A stretch of DNA of 64,000 bases. It comes from Epsilonproteobacteria bacterium UBA4036. GTDB lineage: Bacteria; Campylobacterota; Campylobacteria; Campylobacterales; Arcobacteraceae. The stretch lies in NCBI GenBank assembly GCA_002382325.1, contig DGAG01000011.1:1-64000 (forward strand), in the 5' to 3' direction. Position 1 is the first letter of the stretch. Every line of letters begins with the position of its first letter. Shown here piece after piece: positions 41,668-49,821 of the stretch. The translations under genes and the position numbers were made by a program. Below the pieces are notes generated by a model. That model worked only from the letters and a program-made list of their open reading frames with translations, searched no databases and was not told the DNA's origin.

Positions 41668-43170
41668 ATGACTATGATAAAACACTATTTTAAAAAAGAT
41701 GAATGGTTTAGCAATATCAAAGGCGATACGCTTTCTGGGTTAGTCGTAGCCCTTGCACTTATCCCTGAAGCCATCGCTTTTTCTATCATTGCAGGAGTGG
41801 ACCCTAAAATTGGTTTGTATGCCTCTTTTTGTATTGCTTTTGTGATTGCTTTTGTGGGTGGTCGTCCGGGGATGATCAGTGCGGCAACAGGAGCCATGGC
41901 ACTTTTGATGGTAACATTGGTCAAAGAGTATGGGCTTGAATATCTTCTTGCTGCAACCGTTTTAACAGGGATTTTACAAATAATTGCAGGATATTTAAAA
42001 CTGGGGCGCTTTATGAGTTTTGTTCCCCGAGCTGTTGTTATAGGATTTGTCAATGCCTTGGCTATCTTGATTTTTATGGCACAACTGCCTGAACTGACCA
42101 ACGTCACTTGGCATGTTTATGCCTTAACAGCTTTTGGGTTAGTCATTATTTATCTGTTTCCTTATGTACCTAAAATTGGAACCATGGTTCCCTCACCTTT
42201 AGTCACCATTATTCTCTTAACCCTCATCGTGGTTTTTATGGGTATTGATATACGAACTGTTGGAGATATGGGACAACTTCCCGATACATTGCCCATATTT
42301 TTAATTCCCGATATTCCATTAAATTTTGAAACGCTTTGGATTATTCTTCCTTATAGCGTTTCTTTAACCATTGTAGGGCTTTTAGAATCATTGATGACAG
42401 CTACTATTGTGGATGATTTAACGGACACTAAAAGCGATAAAAACAGAGAGTGTACAGGTCAAGGCGTTGCCAATATTGCTTCTGGATTTATGGGAGGAAT
42501 GGCGGGTTGTGCAATGATTGGGCAATCAATTATCAATGTTAAATCAGGGGGAAGAACACGACTTTCCACTTTACTTGCAGGGATTTTTCTTCTGCTTATG
42601 GTGGTCTTTTTAAGTGATGTTATCTCAATTATTCCTATGGCAGCACTCGTAGCTGTGATGATTATGGTTTCTATTGGTACGTTTGATTGGGCAAGCATTA
42701 AAAATCTTAAAACCTTACCTTTGTCAACCAATATTGTGATGCTTGTAACCGTGTGTGTAACGGTATATACCCATAACTTAGCTCATGGCGTTTTTGCAGG
42801 GGTACTTTTAGCCTCTTTGTTTTTTGCCAATAAAATTTCTCACTTTATGTACAGTGAAACATTTTACAATGAAAACTGTACCATTAAAACCTATAAATTT
42901 GTCGGACAAGTCTTTTTTAACAGTGCCGATAAATTTTATGAAACATTTGACTTTAAAGAAGTTTTAGATAAAGTCATTATTGATTTAAGTAAAGCGCATT
43001 TTTGGGATATTTCTGCGGTTTATGCCTTAGATAAAGCCGTCATAAAATTACGGCGTGAAGGGGCTGAAGTCGAAATTATCGGACAAAATGAAGCGAGTAA
43101 AACGATTATTGACCGTTTTGGGATTCACGATGATCCAGCAGAAATAGACAAAGTCATGGGAGGGCACTAA
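41668..43170 (+). CDS. SulP-family anion transporter with STAS domain
   Basis: 500 residues. The membrane part (about 15-385) has SGLVVALALIPEAIAFSIIA at the first helices and GFMGGMAGCAMIGQSIINVK near helix 8, both SulP hallmarks. The C-terminal STAS domain (about 405-495) contains KVIIDLSKAHFWDISAVYAL. SulP proteins carry sulfate, bicarbonate or molybdate; the ion is not evident. A TATAAT box at about 41643 gives it a housekeeping promoter divergent from nifN. It splits nifN from nifE and is followed at two bases by a stress-protein gene. Confidence 0.9.
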   Translation: MTMIKHYFKKDEWFSNIKGDTLSGLVVALALIPEAIAFSIIAGVDPKIGLYASFCIAFVIAFVGGRPGMISAATGAMALLMVTLVKEYGLEYLLAATVLTGILQIIAGYLKLGRFMSFVPRAVVIGFVNALAILIFMAQLPELTNVTWHVYALTAFGLVIIYLFPYVPKIGTMVPSPLVTIILLTLIVVFMGIDIRTVGDMGQLPDTLPIFLIPDIPLNFETLWIILPYSVSLTIVGLLESLMTATIVDDLTDTKSDKNRECTGQGVANIASGFMGGMAGCAMIGQSIINVKSGGRTRLSTLLAGIFLLLMVVFLSDVISIIPMAALVAVMIMVSIGTFDWASIKNLKTLPLSTNIVMLVTVCVTVYTHNLAHGVFAGVLLASLFFANKISHFMYSETFYNENCTIKTYKFVGQVFFNSADKFYETFDFKEVLDKVIIDLSKAHFWDISAVYALDKAVIKLRREGAEVEIIGQNEASKTIIDRFGIHDDPAEIDKVMGGH

Positions 43171-43172
43171 AA

Positions 43173-44030
43173 ATGAATGAAAAAAATGTTTTAGTCTGTG
43201 TGGATGGGTCATTTGATTCAAAATCGGCATGCGATTATGGAATTTTTATTGCCAAGCAATTGGATATTCCTCTTTTTTTACTCAACGTAGTTGAACACCA
43301 TCACAATGCCAAACATACTGATTTGACAGGAAATATAGGATTGGGGACAAAAGAGACACTATTGGAAGAACTCACTAAAGAAGAAGCTCAAATAAGTAAA
43401 ACACTCATTGCAAACGGGCGAAAAATTTTGCAAGAGTTAAGTGCCTATGCCAAAGAACAAGACATACAAAAAATTCATACACTGCAACGACACGGAGACC
43501 TCGATGAAACACTTGAAGAGTTATCTGCTCAAACTAAAATTGCTATCATAGGCTTAAGAGGACAAGACAATGAGGGCAATAATTTAAGTATAGGCAACCA
43601 TGTCGAAACCATTATTCGAACACTCAATATCCCTATTTTATTGGTCAATTCTCCATTTAAACCCATTAACTCAATCTTAATGGCATACGACGGTTCTGAT
43701 TTTGCCAATAAAGCCATTTATACCGCCACACAAGATCCTATTTTCCCCAACATAAAACGAGTCATTGCTAATGTTAATAAAGAAGAAAGTATTTCAGCCA
43801 AACTTTTAAGTGATGCTAAACAACTTTTCAATAAAGCTCAAATTGACGTAGAAACCACTTCTTTAAAAGGGGATGCCGTAGAAGCATTATTAACGTATCA
43901 AGAAGAAAATAATTTGGACATTATCGCCATGGGCGCCTACAGTCACAACCGACTGCGGAGTGTAATTTTTGGAAGTTTTACTTCTAAAATGCTCTTAAAA
44001 GCCAAAACTCCTCTTTTGCTTTTCAGATAA
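43173..44030 (+). CDS. Tandem universal stress protein
   Basis: 285 residues with two Usp domains: KNVLVCVDGSFDSKSACDYG to about 150 and SILMAYDGSDFANKAIYTAT to the end. The second carries IIAMGAYSHNRLRSVIFGSF, the G-x2-G-x9-G-S/T ATP-binding pattern, while the first is weaker at IIGLRGQDNEGNNLSIGNH. It follows the SulP gene by two bases, a pairing seen in many bacteria, and probably adjusts its transport. Confidence 0.9.
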   Translation: MNEKNVLVCVDGSFDSKSACDYGIFIAKQLDIPLFLLNVVEHHHNAKHTDLTGNIGLGTKETLLEELTKEEAQISKTLIANGRKILQELSAYAKEQDIQKIHTLQRHGDLDETLEELSAQTKIAIIGLRGQDNEGNNLSIGNHVETIIRTLNIPILLVNSPFKPINSILMAYDGSDFANKAIYTATQDPIFPNIKRVIANVNKEESISAKLLSDAKQLFNKAQIDVETTSLKGDAVEALLTYQEENNLDIIAMGAYSHNRLRSVIFGSFTSKMLLKAKTPLLLFR

Positions 44031-44054
44031 TTAAATGGCTTTTATGCCATTTAA
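44031..44054. terminator. Bidirectional hairpin between convergent genes
   Basis: Perfect nine-base arms TTAAATGGC / GCCATTTAA with a six-base loop, sitting between the Usp gene stop and the stop codon of the receiver-like gene on the other strand. Confidence 0.55.
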
Positions 44055-44647
44055 TTAATAAACAAATTGATATTGTAGTTCTCATCCACTTGAAATTTAA
44101 TGTGATTGTCTTGAAGTAAAGTGGTAATCTCCAAAATCTCCTCAATCAAAGCCGACTCTGAAATGCCTGCTTGAGGAAAAATACGTTTAGCAACGGCATC
44201 GTATGAAAAATGATTAAACTCATCAATAATTTTATCGAGCAAGTTCATTATGTTATTAAATTTATGCATATACGTACAACTTTGTTCATCAAAGTTCTTA
44301 ATTGCATCCAATAGCTCTTTTAAATTAAGCGGTCGAAAAACTCTTTTCCGATTGTAATTATCCATACAAAAGTTACATCCCATCGTTTCACTGCATTCAA
44401 AGTTATCACTCATGGTAATAATCTTTTGTTCGGGGTTTGCTCTCATCACAAAATCTAAAAGCTCTTTTCCCTCTTTTTTAGTGAAATCAATTAAAACCAA
44501 ACCATAAGAGTCGTGTTCAAAAAGTGCTTTTGCCTCTTCAACATTGGGTGTACTAATAAGCGTATAGCCATTTAAAACACTTTGTAAAACTTCAAAATTT
44601 GATTTATCGCTGTATGTATTGTAAAAGCATAAAATTTGTTTTTTCAG
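44051..44647 (-). CDS. Response-regulator receiver-like protein with CTG start
   Basis: If read from the CTG at 44645-44647 the product is about 198 residues. A receiver-like fold begins KKQILCFYNTYSDKSNFEVL, holds the candidate phosphoacceptor Asp in SYGLVLIDFTKKEGKELLDF, and has the Thr/Ser and Lys-like positions IITMSDN and KRVFRPLNLKELLDAI. A Cys-rich insert ECSETMGCNFCMDNYNRK is unusual. The helical C-terminus is unknown. Upstream of CTG is a TAA stop and AAAGGA six bases away; no ATG or GTG exists in frame before residue 60. It may sense redox or metal (inference). Confidence 0.6.
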   Translation of the reverse strand: MKKQILCFYNTYSDKSNFEVLQSVLNGYTLISTPNVEEAKALFEHDSYGLVLIDFTKKEGKELLDFVMRANPEQKIITMSDNFECSETMGCNFCMDNYNRKRVFRPLNLKELLDAIKNFDEQSCTYMHKFNNIMNLLDKIIDEFNHFSYDAVAKRIFPQAGISESALIEEILEITTLLQDNHIKFQVDENYNINLFIN

Positions 44648-44725
44648 TTACAATCCTTTCATTTTCGATGTAAAAGTTATGTACCGATTCTAACATATAA
44701 AAACTTTTTTAATACTTTTATAAAA

Positions 44726-44813
44726 GAGTGATGAGAAATCAGAGAAAAGTGACGAGTGACAAGAAAATTCATCACTCGTCACTCGTCACTGGTTACTGGT
44801 CTCTTGTCACTCC
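44726..44813. repeat. Heptamer repeat array and inverted copy at the end of nifE
   Basis: From 44772 six units of seven bases follow each other: TCACTCG, TCACTCG, TCACTGG, TTACTGG, TCTCTTG, TCACTCC. Before them, related units in the opposite orientation (AAGTGAC, GAGTGAC and others) allow a 12-base perfect stem AGTGACGAGTGA / TCACTCGTCACT. The array runs into the nifE stop codon and may act as its terminator. Confidence 0.55.
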
Positions 44814-46156
44814 ATATTGTTCCAAGGAGCTTCTCTTCCTACAATTTTAAACACCTTATTATTGACCGCATTACAGACATCTTTGGCTAAGTTTACTAAG
44901 CCATTATACGCACCATAACTGACTTTTTTTTCTTGATTAACATCGACAAATGCCACTTTTTTCTTAATCGCCGTATATAAACTTCGTCCCCCTGCAAGTA
45001 AAATATCCACGTTATGTTCATCGATAAGTTTGGCTTGTTCGGTTCCTGGATCGGTTATAAGAATTTTAACATATTGTGCCGCAATTTCTTTGTCTTCCAA
45101 CGTGGCTTTTTTCACACTGGTGGCAATCACATCAATCCCAATATCTTGCAGTGCTGAAGCAATTGACCACGACTTATTTCCACCTGTGTTTAAAATGGCT
45201 TTTTTACCTTGTAATACTTTTTTGTATGGCACTAATGCTTCTTCGAGTTTGGCTTCTTCTTCTTGAATAACTTCTTTGGCTTTTTGTATTAATGCTTCAT
45301 CGCCAAACGCATTGACAATACTCATAATAGCATTGGTCGTATCTCGTTTTCCATAAAAAGAGATACTGATATAAGGAATACTGTATTTCTCTTGCATTTT
45401 TCGTGTCAATGAAATCAATGATTTAGCACACACAATTACATTGAGTTTTGCGGTATGTGCCATTTGGATATTTTCCAATCGTCCATCACCTGCTAAAGTA
45501 GAAACCACTTTGATGCCAATTTTCTCCAATAAAGGAACATACTGCCACATATCTCCTGTCACATTGTATTCACCAATAAGATTGATCCCAAAGGGATGTA
45601 TCTCTTTGGGTTCTTTAGTACCAATGAGTTGATGTAAAACCGACTCAGCGCCCAAACGTGAACCCAAATTTTTTCCTCCCACAAAGCCCGGAGAGTGAAT
45701 CACCACAATAGGAATACCGTGTTTTTCTTGCATTCTTGAACAGACATTGTCCATATCATCACCAATCATAGCCGTTACACATGTTTCATAGACAAAAATA
45801 CCTTTGGGTTTTTTATGTTCTACCAAATACTCAATCGAGGCTTCTAGCTTGGTGTGTCCCCCAAAAATAATATCATTGGTCGTCACATCGGTACAATATC
45901 CCGTAACGGTATTGTTTTCACCTGTATAGGAAGTGGGTGTGGCTCTGGTTTCCCACGAAGCTCCTATACACGTTGCAGGAGAGTGTACTAAATGTACCAC
46001 ATCAGCAAAAGGGAAAAGGGCAATTTGAGACCCCTCAAATGCACATCCCCCACTGGTTGCTCCCGGCTTTGGCTTATCACAAGATGATTTTTTCGTTTTA
46101 TTATGAGAGCAATCGGTTTCATTGAGCAGTTCACGTATAAGTTTTTTGTTGACCAT
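44807..46156 (-). CDS. nifE: NifE, FeMo-co scaffold subunit
   Basis: 449 residues. The N-terminal ligand Cys lies in TSGGCAFEGSQIALFPFADV and HSPATCIGASWETRATPTSY; ETCVTAMIGDDMDNVC supplies the third. VIVCAKSLISLTRKMQEKYS carries the Cys that corresponds to the cofactor ligand of NifD. It forms the NifEN scaffold with NifN, which is encoded separately at 40281. It has its own sigma-54 promoter and is flanked by heptamer repeats on both sides. Confidence 0.93.
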   Translation of the reverse strand: MVNKKLIRELLNETDCSHNKTKKSSCDKPKPGATSGGCAFEGSQIALFPFADVVHLVHSPATCIGASWETRATPTSYTGENNTVTGYCTDVTTNDIIFGGHTKLEASIEYLVEHKKPKGIFVYETCVTAMIGDDMDNVCSRMQEKHGIPIVVIHSPGFVGGKNLGSRLGAESVLHQLIGTKEPKEIHPFGINLIGEYNVTGDMWQYVPLLEKIGIKVVSTLAGDGRLENIQMAHTAKLNVIVCAKSLISLTRKMQEKYSIPYISISFYGKRDTTNAIMSIVNAFGDEALIQKAKEVIQEEEAKLEEALVPYKKVLQGKKAILNTGGNKSWSIASALQDIGIDVIATSVKKATLEDKEIAAQYVKILITDPGTEQAKLIDEHNVDILLAGGRSLYTAIKKKVAFVDVNQEKKVSYGAYNGLVNLAKDVCNAVNNKVFKIVGREAPWNNME

Positions 46157-46190
46157 GGCAAACTCTTTATGTTGGTTTTATTCTTTTGTT

Positions 46191-46208
46191 ATGCAATAAA
46201 TATTCCTT
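46191..46208 (-). promoter_or_regulatory. Sigma-54 promoter of nifE
   Basis: Minus strand AAAGGAATATTTATTGCAT with GG and GC 12 positions apart, about 35 bases before the nifE start. Confidence 0.8.
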
Positions 46209-46216
46209 TACTAAAA

Positions 46217-46251
46217 GCACTGGTTGTTAAGTGTTAGGTCTTAGGTCAATG
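46217..46251. repeat. Degenerate heptamer units upstream of nifE
   Basis: Units GCACTGG, TTGTTAA, GTGTTAG, GTCTTAG, GTCAATG follow at seven-base intervals. They are related to the array at the end of nifE and lie just upstream of its promoter. Confidence 0.35.
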
Positions 46252-46292
46252 TATTATGTTATAATGAATTATTCAACTCAAAGGAGGCTATG

Positions 46293-46502
46293 ATGATAAA
46301 TATTAAAATACCTAAACTGTGTGGTTGTGCGAAAAAGAAAAAATCATGGAATAAAAAATATACGTTTGAAACCCTCAAAGAAGCTGAAAAAAAAGCCAAA
46401 AAAATGTGCAAAAAAGCCAATGAAGAGTATTGTGAAAAACATACTTTTGAGTATGAAGTTAAAAAAGATAACGTCATTATTCATATAAAATCTAACAAAT
46501 AA
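46293..46502 (+). CDS. Small Lys/Cys-rich protein (69 residues)
   Basis: Two consecutive ATG codons follow AAAGGAGGCT; the second (46293) has the better spacing. Product contains KIPKLCGCAKKKKSWNKKYT, a Lys/Glu-rich helix with KKMCKKANEEYCEKHTFEYE, and a short beta end. The CxC plus two further Cys suggest a metal or redox role. It is divergent from nifE and alone. Family not recognised. The minus-strand frames here lack start signals. Confidence 0.65.
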   Translation: MINIKIPKLCGCAKKKKSWNKKYTFETLKEAEKKAKKMCKKANEEYCEKHTFEYEVKKDNVIIHIKSNK

Positions 46503-46691
46503 AACCTCTGCTGCTGTAAAAAGCATTTAAGTATTCCATTGTGATCTAAACTTTATGGTAAAAATGCTCCTTTCTTTTTGTAATTTAATGCCTGTTGCTG
46601 GAGTTGTTATTACACTTAAGGGTTGTCGCCAATGATTGCCAATTTTGATTGTTAAACACGATTAATTCTTTTTTTCTTTTTTAGTTGCAAA

Positions 46692-48548
46692 TCAATTCTG
46701 AAAACTTGATTCTAGGATAATTTCATCTTTGCCATTAAACTCTTTTTCATTAGCATTGTTCACCACTATATTAGCAATATTTAGCGTATTTGTTGCAATA
46801 TCTCTTGTTTTTGTTGCAATACTGGCATTGAGTTGCGTTTGTTGATCCAACTCTGCAACGGCATCATTAATTTGCTCAATCCCTAAAAGTTGTTCTGTGG
46901 AGGTTCCTTCAACATCTTTAATTAAATCTGAAGTTTTTAAAATATTTTCACTTAATGCATGGTATCCAGAAATCATATCATTGGCAATATTTTTACCAAA
47001 ATTTGCTTTGTCGGTGGCGTTTTGAACCAAAGATTTTATCTCTTTTGCTGCTTCTGCACTTCGTGAGGCTAAGTTTCGCACTTCTTGGGCAACTACGGCA
47101 AACCCTTTCCCCGCTTCTCCTGCTGTTGCTGCTTCAACAGCAGCATTTAAACTTAAGATATTGGTTTGAAATGCAATTTGGTCAATGACGGTTATGGCTT
47201 CGTTAATCGCTTGAACTTGGGCATTAATATCATCCATAGCAATCGTCGTTTCATTGGCAAGTTTTTGACCCATTTGTGCTGATGTTTGCAATTCATTGGC
47301 AAAAGCAGACATTTGAACAATATTTTGTGTGTTATTTGAAATATTACTGGTAATCTCTTCTAATGCAGCAGCCGTCTCTTCAAGTGATGCAGCAGCTTCG
47401 TTTGATGCACTGCTTAATGACTCAACATTACGTAAAAGCTCATTGGCACTATATTGCAGGGTTAATCCATTTTTTTTGTTTTCTATTAACATATCATTAA
47501 TGATATTTGCTAATAAATTTAACCCTTGAGAGGTTTTTCCTGTAGGATTAGGAACACGATGTCTAAAATCAAGTTTTGAATAAATGACCAAAGCATTTTG
47601 GATTTTATTAACATCTCCACAAATATTTTCTGCCATAATGTCTAACATTTGATTGAATATGATTTTAAGTTCATGTAAATTTCTGTCATGGGTATCTTGC
47701 TCAATTTTTTTGTATAAATAGCCACATTTTACCTCTTCAACAATCTCTTTAACATTTTGAATTAAAATAGAATCTTCTTCAATCGCTTTTTGAGTATTAA
47801 CAATATTTTCATTAACCACTTCGGCCATATGTGCAAATTCATCGGTACCTTTAAGTTCAAGCAGTACAATTGAATCACTTTTTTTATTGATATAATTAAA
47901 AAAAGACAAAAGTCCATTTTTAAAGCTATTCAATGAGCTAATGATATTCGTAGCTAGAAGATAGGTTACAAACAAGAAAATAATCATTGCCGTACTTGAC
48001 AACACAAGTAAAATATTATTTAATTTTTCGATAGAGTCTTCTTTTAATTTGTGAGCACTTTCATTGATACGATTAAGATCTTCTTCTATTTCCAAGCCAA
48101 TGTTTACCATCTGTTTTATGGAACTCTTTATCTCATCATTATCTTTTAAAATACCTTGATTATAATTATCTATTTTTAAAGAAGCAAAAGCATTAAAGTT
48201 TTTAATATACTCTTTGCTAGAATTCGCAATATTATCACAAATATCTCTGTTTGCTTTTACAAAAAGCAATGTTTTAAAGGCTAAAACATCCTCCGTTATA
48301 GACTCAAACTTTTCTCTGACGTTATTCGCTTTTTCCAAAGTAGGGCTTTGTAAGAATTGATATACAGCAATACGTCCCGCCAAAACATTTTTAACAAAGG
48401 TTTCAGTTTGAACAGCTGCATCATTACGAGTATTCGCCACATTATTATAATGCACATAGGTTAAGCCCGATACCAACATAATAATAATGTAAATAACAGG
48501 AAACAACAACAATTTATATTTCATACTCATACGATTTAACATTTTCAC
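46692..48548 (-). CDS. Methyl-accepting chemotaxis protein
   Basis: 618 residues. Transmembrane helix 1 (about 12-32), a periplasmic helical sensor domain of about 150 residues, helix 2 (about 183-203), then HAMP-like segments and the signalling domain with IAFQTNILSLNAAVEAATAG and EAGKGFAVVAQEVRNLASRS, the universal hairpin tip. It signals to CheA/CheW. The ligand is unknown. It is divergent from the XRE regulator and shares with it a short promoter region containing two CCTATAGG-type palindromes. The 46503-46691 stretch downstream holds nothing that I can support. Confidence 0.92.
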   Translation of the reverse strand: MKMLNRMSMKYKLLLFPVIYIIIMLVSGLTYVHYNNVANTRNDAAVQTETFVKNVLAGRIAVYQFLQSPTLEKANNVREKFESITEDVLAFKTLLFVKANRDICDNIANSSKEYIKNFNAFASLKIDNYNQGILKDNDEIKSSIKQMVNIGLEIEEDLNRINESAHKLKEDSIEKLNNILLVLSSTAMIIFLFVTYLLATNIISSLNSFKNGLLSFFNYINKKSDSIVLLELKGTDEFAHMAEVVNENIVNTQKAIEEDSILIQNVKEIVEEVKCGYLYKKIEQDTHDRNLHELKIIFNQMLDIMAENICGDVNKIQNALVIYSKLDFRHRVPNPTGKTSQGLNLLANIINDMLIENKKNGLTLQYSANELLRNVESLSSASNEAAASLEETAAALEEITSNISNNTQNIVQMSAFANELQTSAQMGQKLANETTIAMDDINAQVQAINEAITVIDQIAFQTNILSLNAAVEAATAGEAGKGFAVVAQEVRNLASRSAEAAKEIKSLVQNATDKANFGKNIANDMISGYHALSENILKTSDLIKDVEGTSTEQLLGIEQINDAVAELDQQTQLNASIATKTRDIATNTLNIANIVVNNANEKEFNGKDEIILESSFQN

Positions 48549-48625
48549 TTCCTCGCTTTTATCTTTGATACATGTATATACAACTAAATTATAGGAAAAG
48601 AGAGCAACTCTTGAGTTACAGTAAA

Positions 48626-48702
48626 CCTATAGATAATTACTCTATAGGGTATTGTAAGAGAATTGTAGTTTGTATATTATTAATAATAACTTAACCTATA
48701 GG
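48626..48702. promoter_or_regulatory. Paired operator-like palindromes between MCP and XRE genes
   Basis: CCTATAG - 9 bases - CTATAGG at 48626-48648 and the compact CCTATAGG at 48695-48702. The second lies just before the XRE start codon. Shared half-sites suggest binding by the adjacent XRE protein, controlling itself and perhaps the chemoreceptor. Confidence 0.5.
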
Positions 48703-48711
48703 ATACTAACC

Positions 48712-48978
48712 ATGTTTACATCAAATGTTGATGATGAAGAAATAAAAGAATTTTATAAAGTAATTTCTCAAAATGTAAAAAAATTTAGAATTCAGAAAAA
48801 TATGAGTCAGTTAGAACTGGCTTTAATTATTGGACAAAGGGGGAATGCTTTTTATAATTATGCGGAAAATAATACCAATAATAAACATTTTAATTTGGAA
48901 CATTTATACAAAATATCTCAAGCATTGGATATTCCACTTTGTAAATTTCTTGAAAATAAAAAACCTAAGAAAAAGTAA
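48712..48978 (+). CDS. XRE-family DNA-binding protein
   Basis: About 88 residues from ATG 48712. The helix-turn-helix spans about 14-70: ISQNVKKFRIQKNMSQLELA, IIGQRGNAFYNYAENNTNNK and HLYKISQALDIPLCKFLENK, a Cro/C1-type repressor domain. The end is Lys-rich. It is a small stand-alone regulator whose gene precedes the sigma-54 promoter of the NifX-like/ferredoxin operon; palindromes next to its start make self-regulation likely. Confidence 0.82.
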   Translation: MFTSNVDDEEIKEFYKVISQNVKKFRIQKNMSQLELALIIGQRGNAFYNYAENNTNNKHFNLEHLYKISQALDIPLCKFLENKKPKKK

Positions 48979-48990
48979 ATCATTTTCAAA

Positions 48991-49006
48991 TGGAACACTT
49001 TTTGCA
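48991..49006 (+). promoter_or_regulatory. Sigma-54 promoter of the NifX-like/ferredoxin operon
   Basis: TGGAACACTTTTTGCA with GG and GC 12 positions apart, 39 bases before the start codon at 49045. Confidence 0.9.
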
Positions 49007-49044
49007 TATACCTTTCTTATAATGACTATAAGAAAGGATACCTC

Positions 49045-49422
49045 ATGTTAGCCATTCCAATTGATACCCCAAACTCAACCGTTATTTCCCAACTCTATGG
49101 CAATGCACCTTTTTTTGCACTCATGGATTTAAACAGTGGGAATTTCAGTGTCGTTAAAAACGAAGGCTTGGGTGATGGTGAAGATACCGCGCAGTTTGTT
49201 GCCAACAGTGGTGCAAGTTGTACTATTTTTTATCATATGGGTGAAGGTTTATTTAATCGACTGCAAGAGAGTAATATTAACGTTTATTCTTGTGCCAAAG
49301 TTGATGTCACTTTAGATGAAATCTACATAAACAGTTTACGCAATGATTTTAAATTGCTTGATGCAAACAATGCCACAGCTCTTTTGGATGCAGGTACGTG
49401 TACATGCAAAAAGAAAGCCTAA
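49045..49422 (+). CDS. NifX/NifY-family cofactor-binding protein
   Basis: 125 residues of the PF02579 fold: LAIPIDTPNSTVISQLYGNA, PFFALMDLNSGNFSVVKNE, then SCTIFYHMGEGLFNRLQESN and a Cys-rich end GTCTCKKKA. These proteins carry FeMo-co or its precursors. It is first in a five-gene plus-strand operon behind a sigma-54 promoter. It differs clearly from nifX at 37586 and from the family member at 50790, so the cluster has several carriers. Confidence 0.82.
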   Translation: MLAIPIDTPNSTVISQLYGNAPFFALMDLNSGNFSVVKNEGLGDGEDTAQFVANSGASCTIFYHMGEGLFNRLQESNINVYSCAKVDVTLDEIYINSLRNDFKLLDANNATALLDAGTCTCKKKA

Positions 49423-49431
49423 GGAGTCAAC

Positions 49432-49812
49432 ATGTCTGTTTTAATCACCAATGAGTGCATCAATTGTGATGCGTGTGTAGATGAATGCCCAGCAACTGCT
49501 ATTGTCAGTGCCGATGATTCCCCGCTTGATGACCCAGAATTTACCTACGTAAAACCTGAAAAATGTATCGAGTGTGTGGATTGTTCTGTGCCAAAATGTT
49601 TTGATGTCTGTCCTACACCAGGGGCGATTGTATGGGATATGCCTTATACCAAAGAGTTTGATGAACATTACGTCAAAGGACACGAAGAAGGGATTTACAA
49701 AATCCGAATTCACAAATCAAAAGGGTTGTTTTCACCGATAAATCAGCCACGACCTTTTCGAGAAAAAATCGATATGGATGCACGTCTTAGCCATGCACCT
49801 TTAGACTTTTAA
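49432..49812 (+). CDS. 4Fe-4S ferredoxin of the nif cluster
   Basis: 126 residues. The first cluster motif is CINCDACVDECPATAIV; the second is CIECVDCSVPKCFDVCP, with an irregular spacing and an extra Cys as in FdxN-type nif ferredoxins. A C-terminal extension of about 50 residues (YKIRIHKSKGLFSPINQPRP) has no cluster. It likely delivers electrons to nitrogenase or to NifB. It starts behind AAGGAGTCAAC, nine bases after the NifX-like gene. Confidence 0.85.
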   Translation: MSVLITNECINCDACVDECPATAIVSADDSPLDDPEFTYVKPEKCIECVDCSVPKCFDVCPTPGAIVWDMPYTKEFDEHYVKGHEEGIYKIRIHKSKGLFSPINQPRPFREKIDMDARLSHAPLDF

Positions 49813-49821
49813 AGAGCAGTT

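Noticed and set aside
44772..44813. CRISPR or phase-variable repeat
   Set aside because: Units are seven bases, directly adjacent and degenerate, with no spacers and no cas genes.
46259..46526. Minus-strand frames opposite the small Lys/Cys-rich gene
   Set aside because: They are Phe-rich mirror images of a Lys-rich coding frame that has a strong ribosome binding site.
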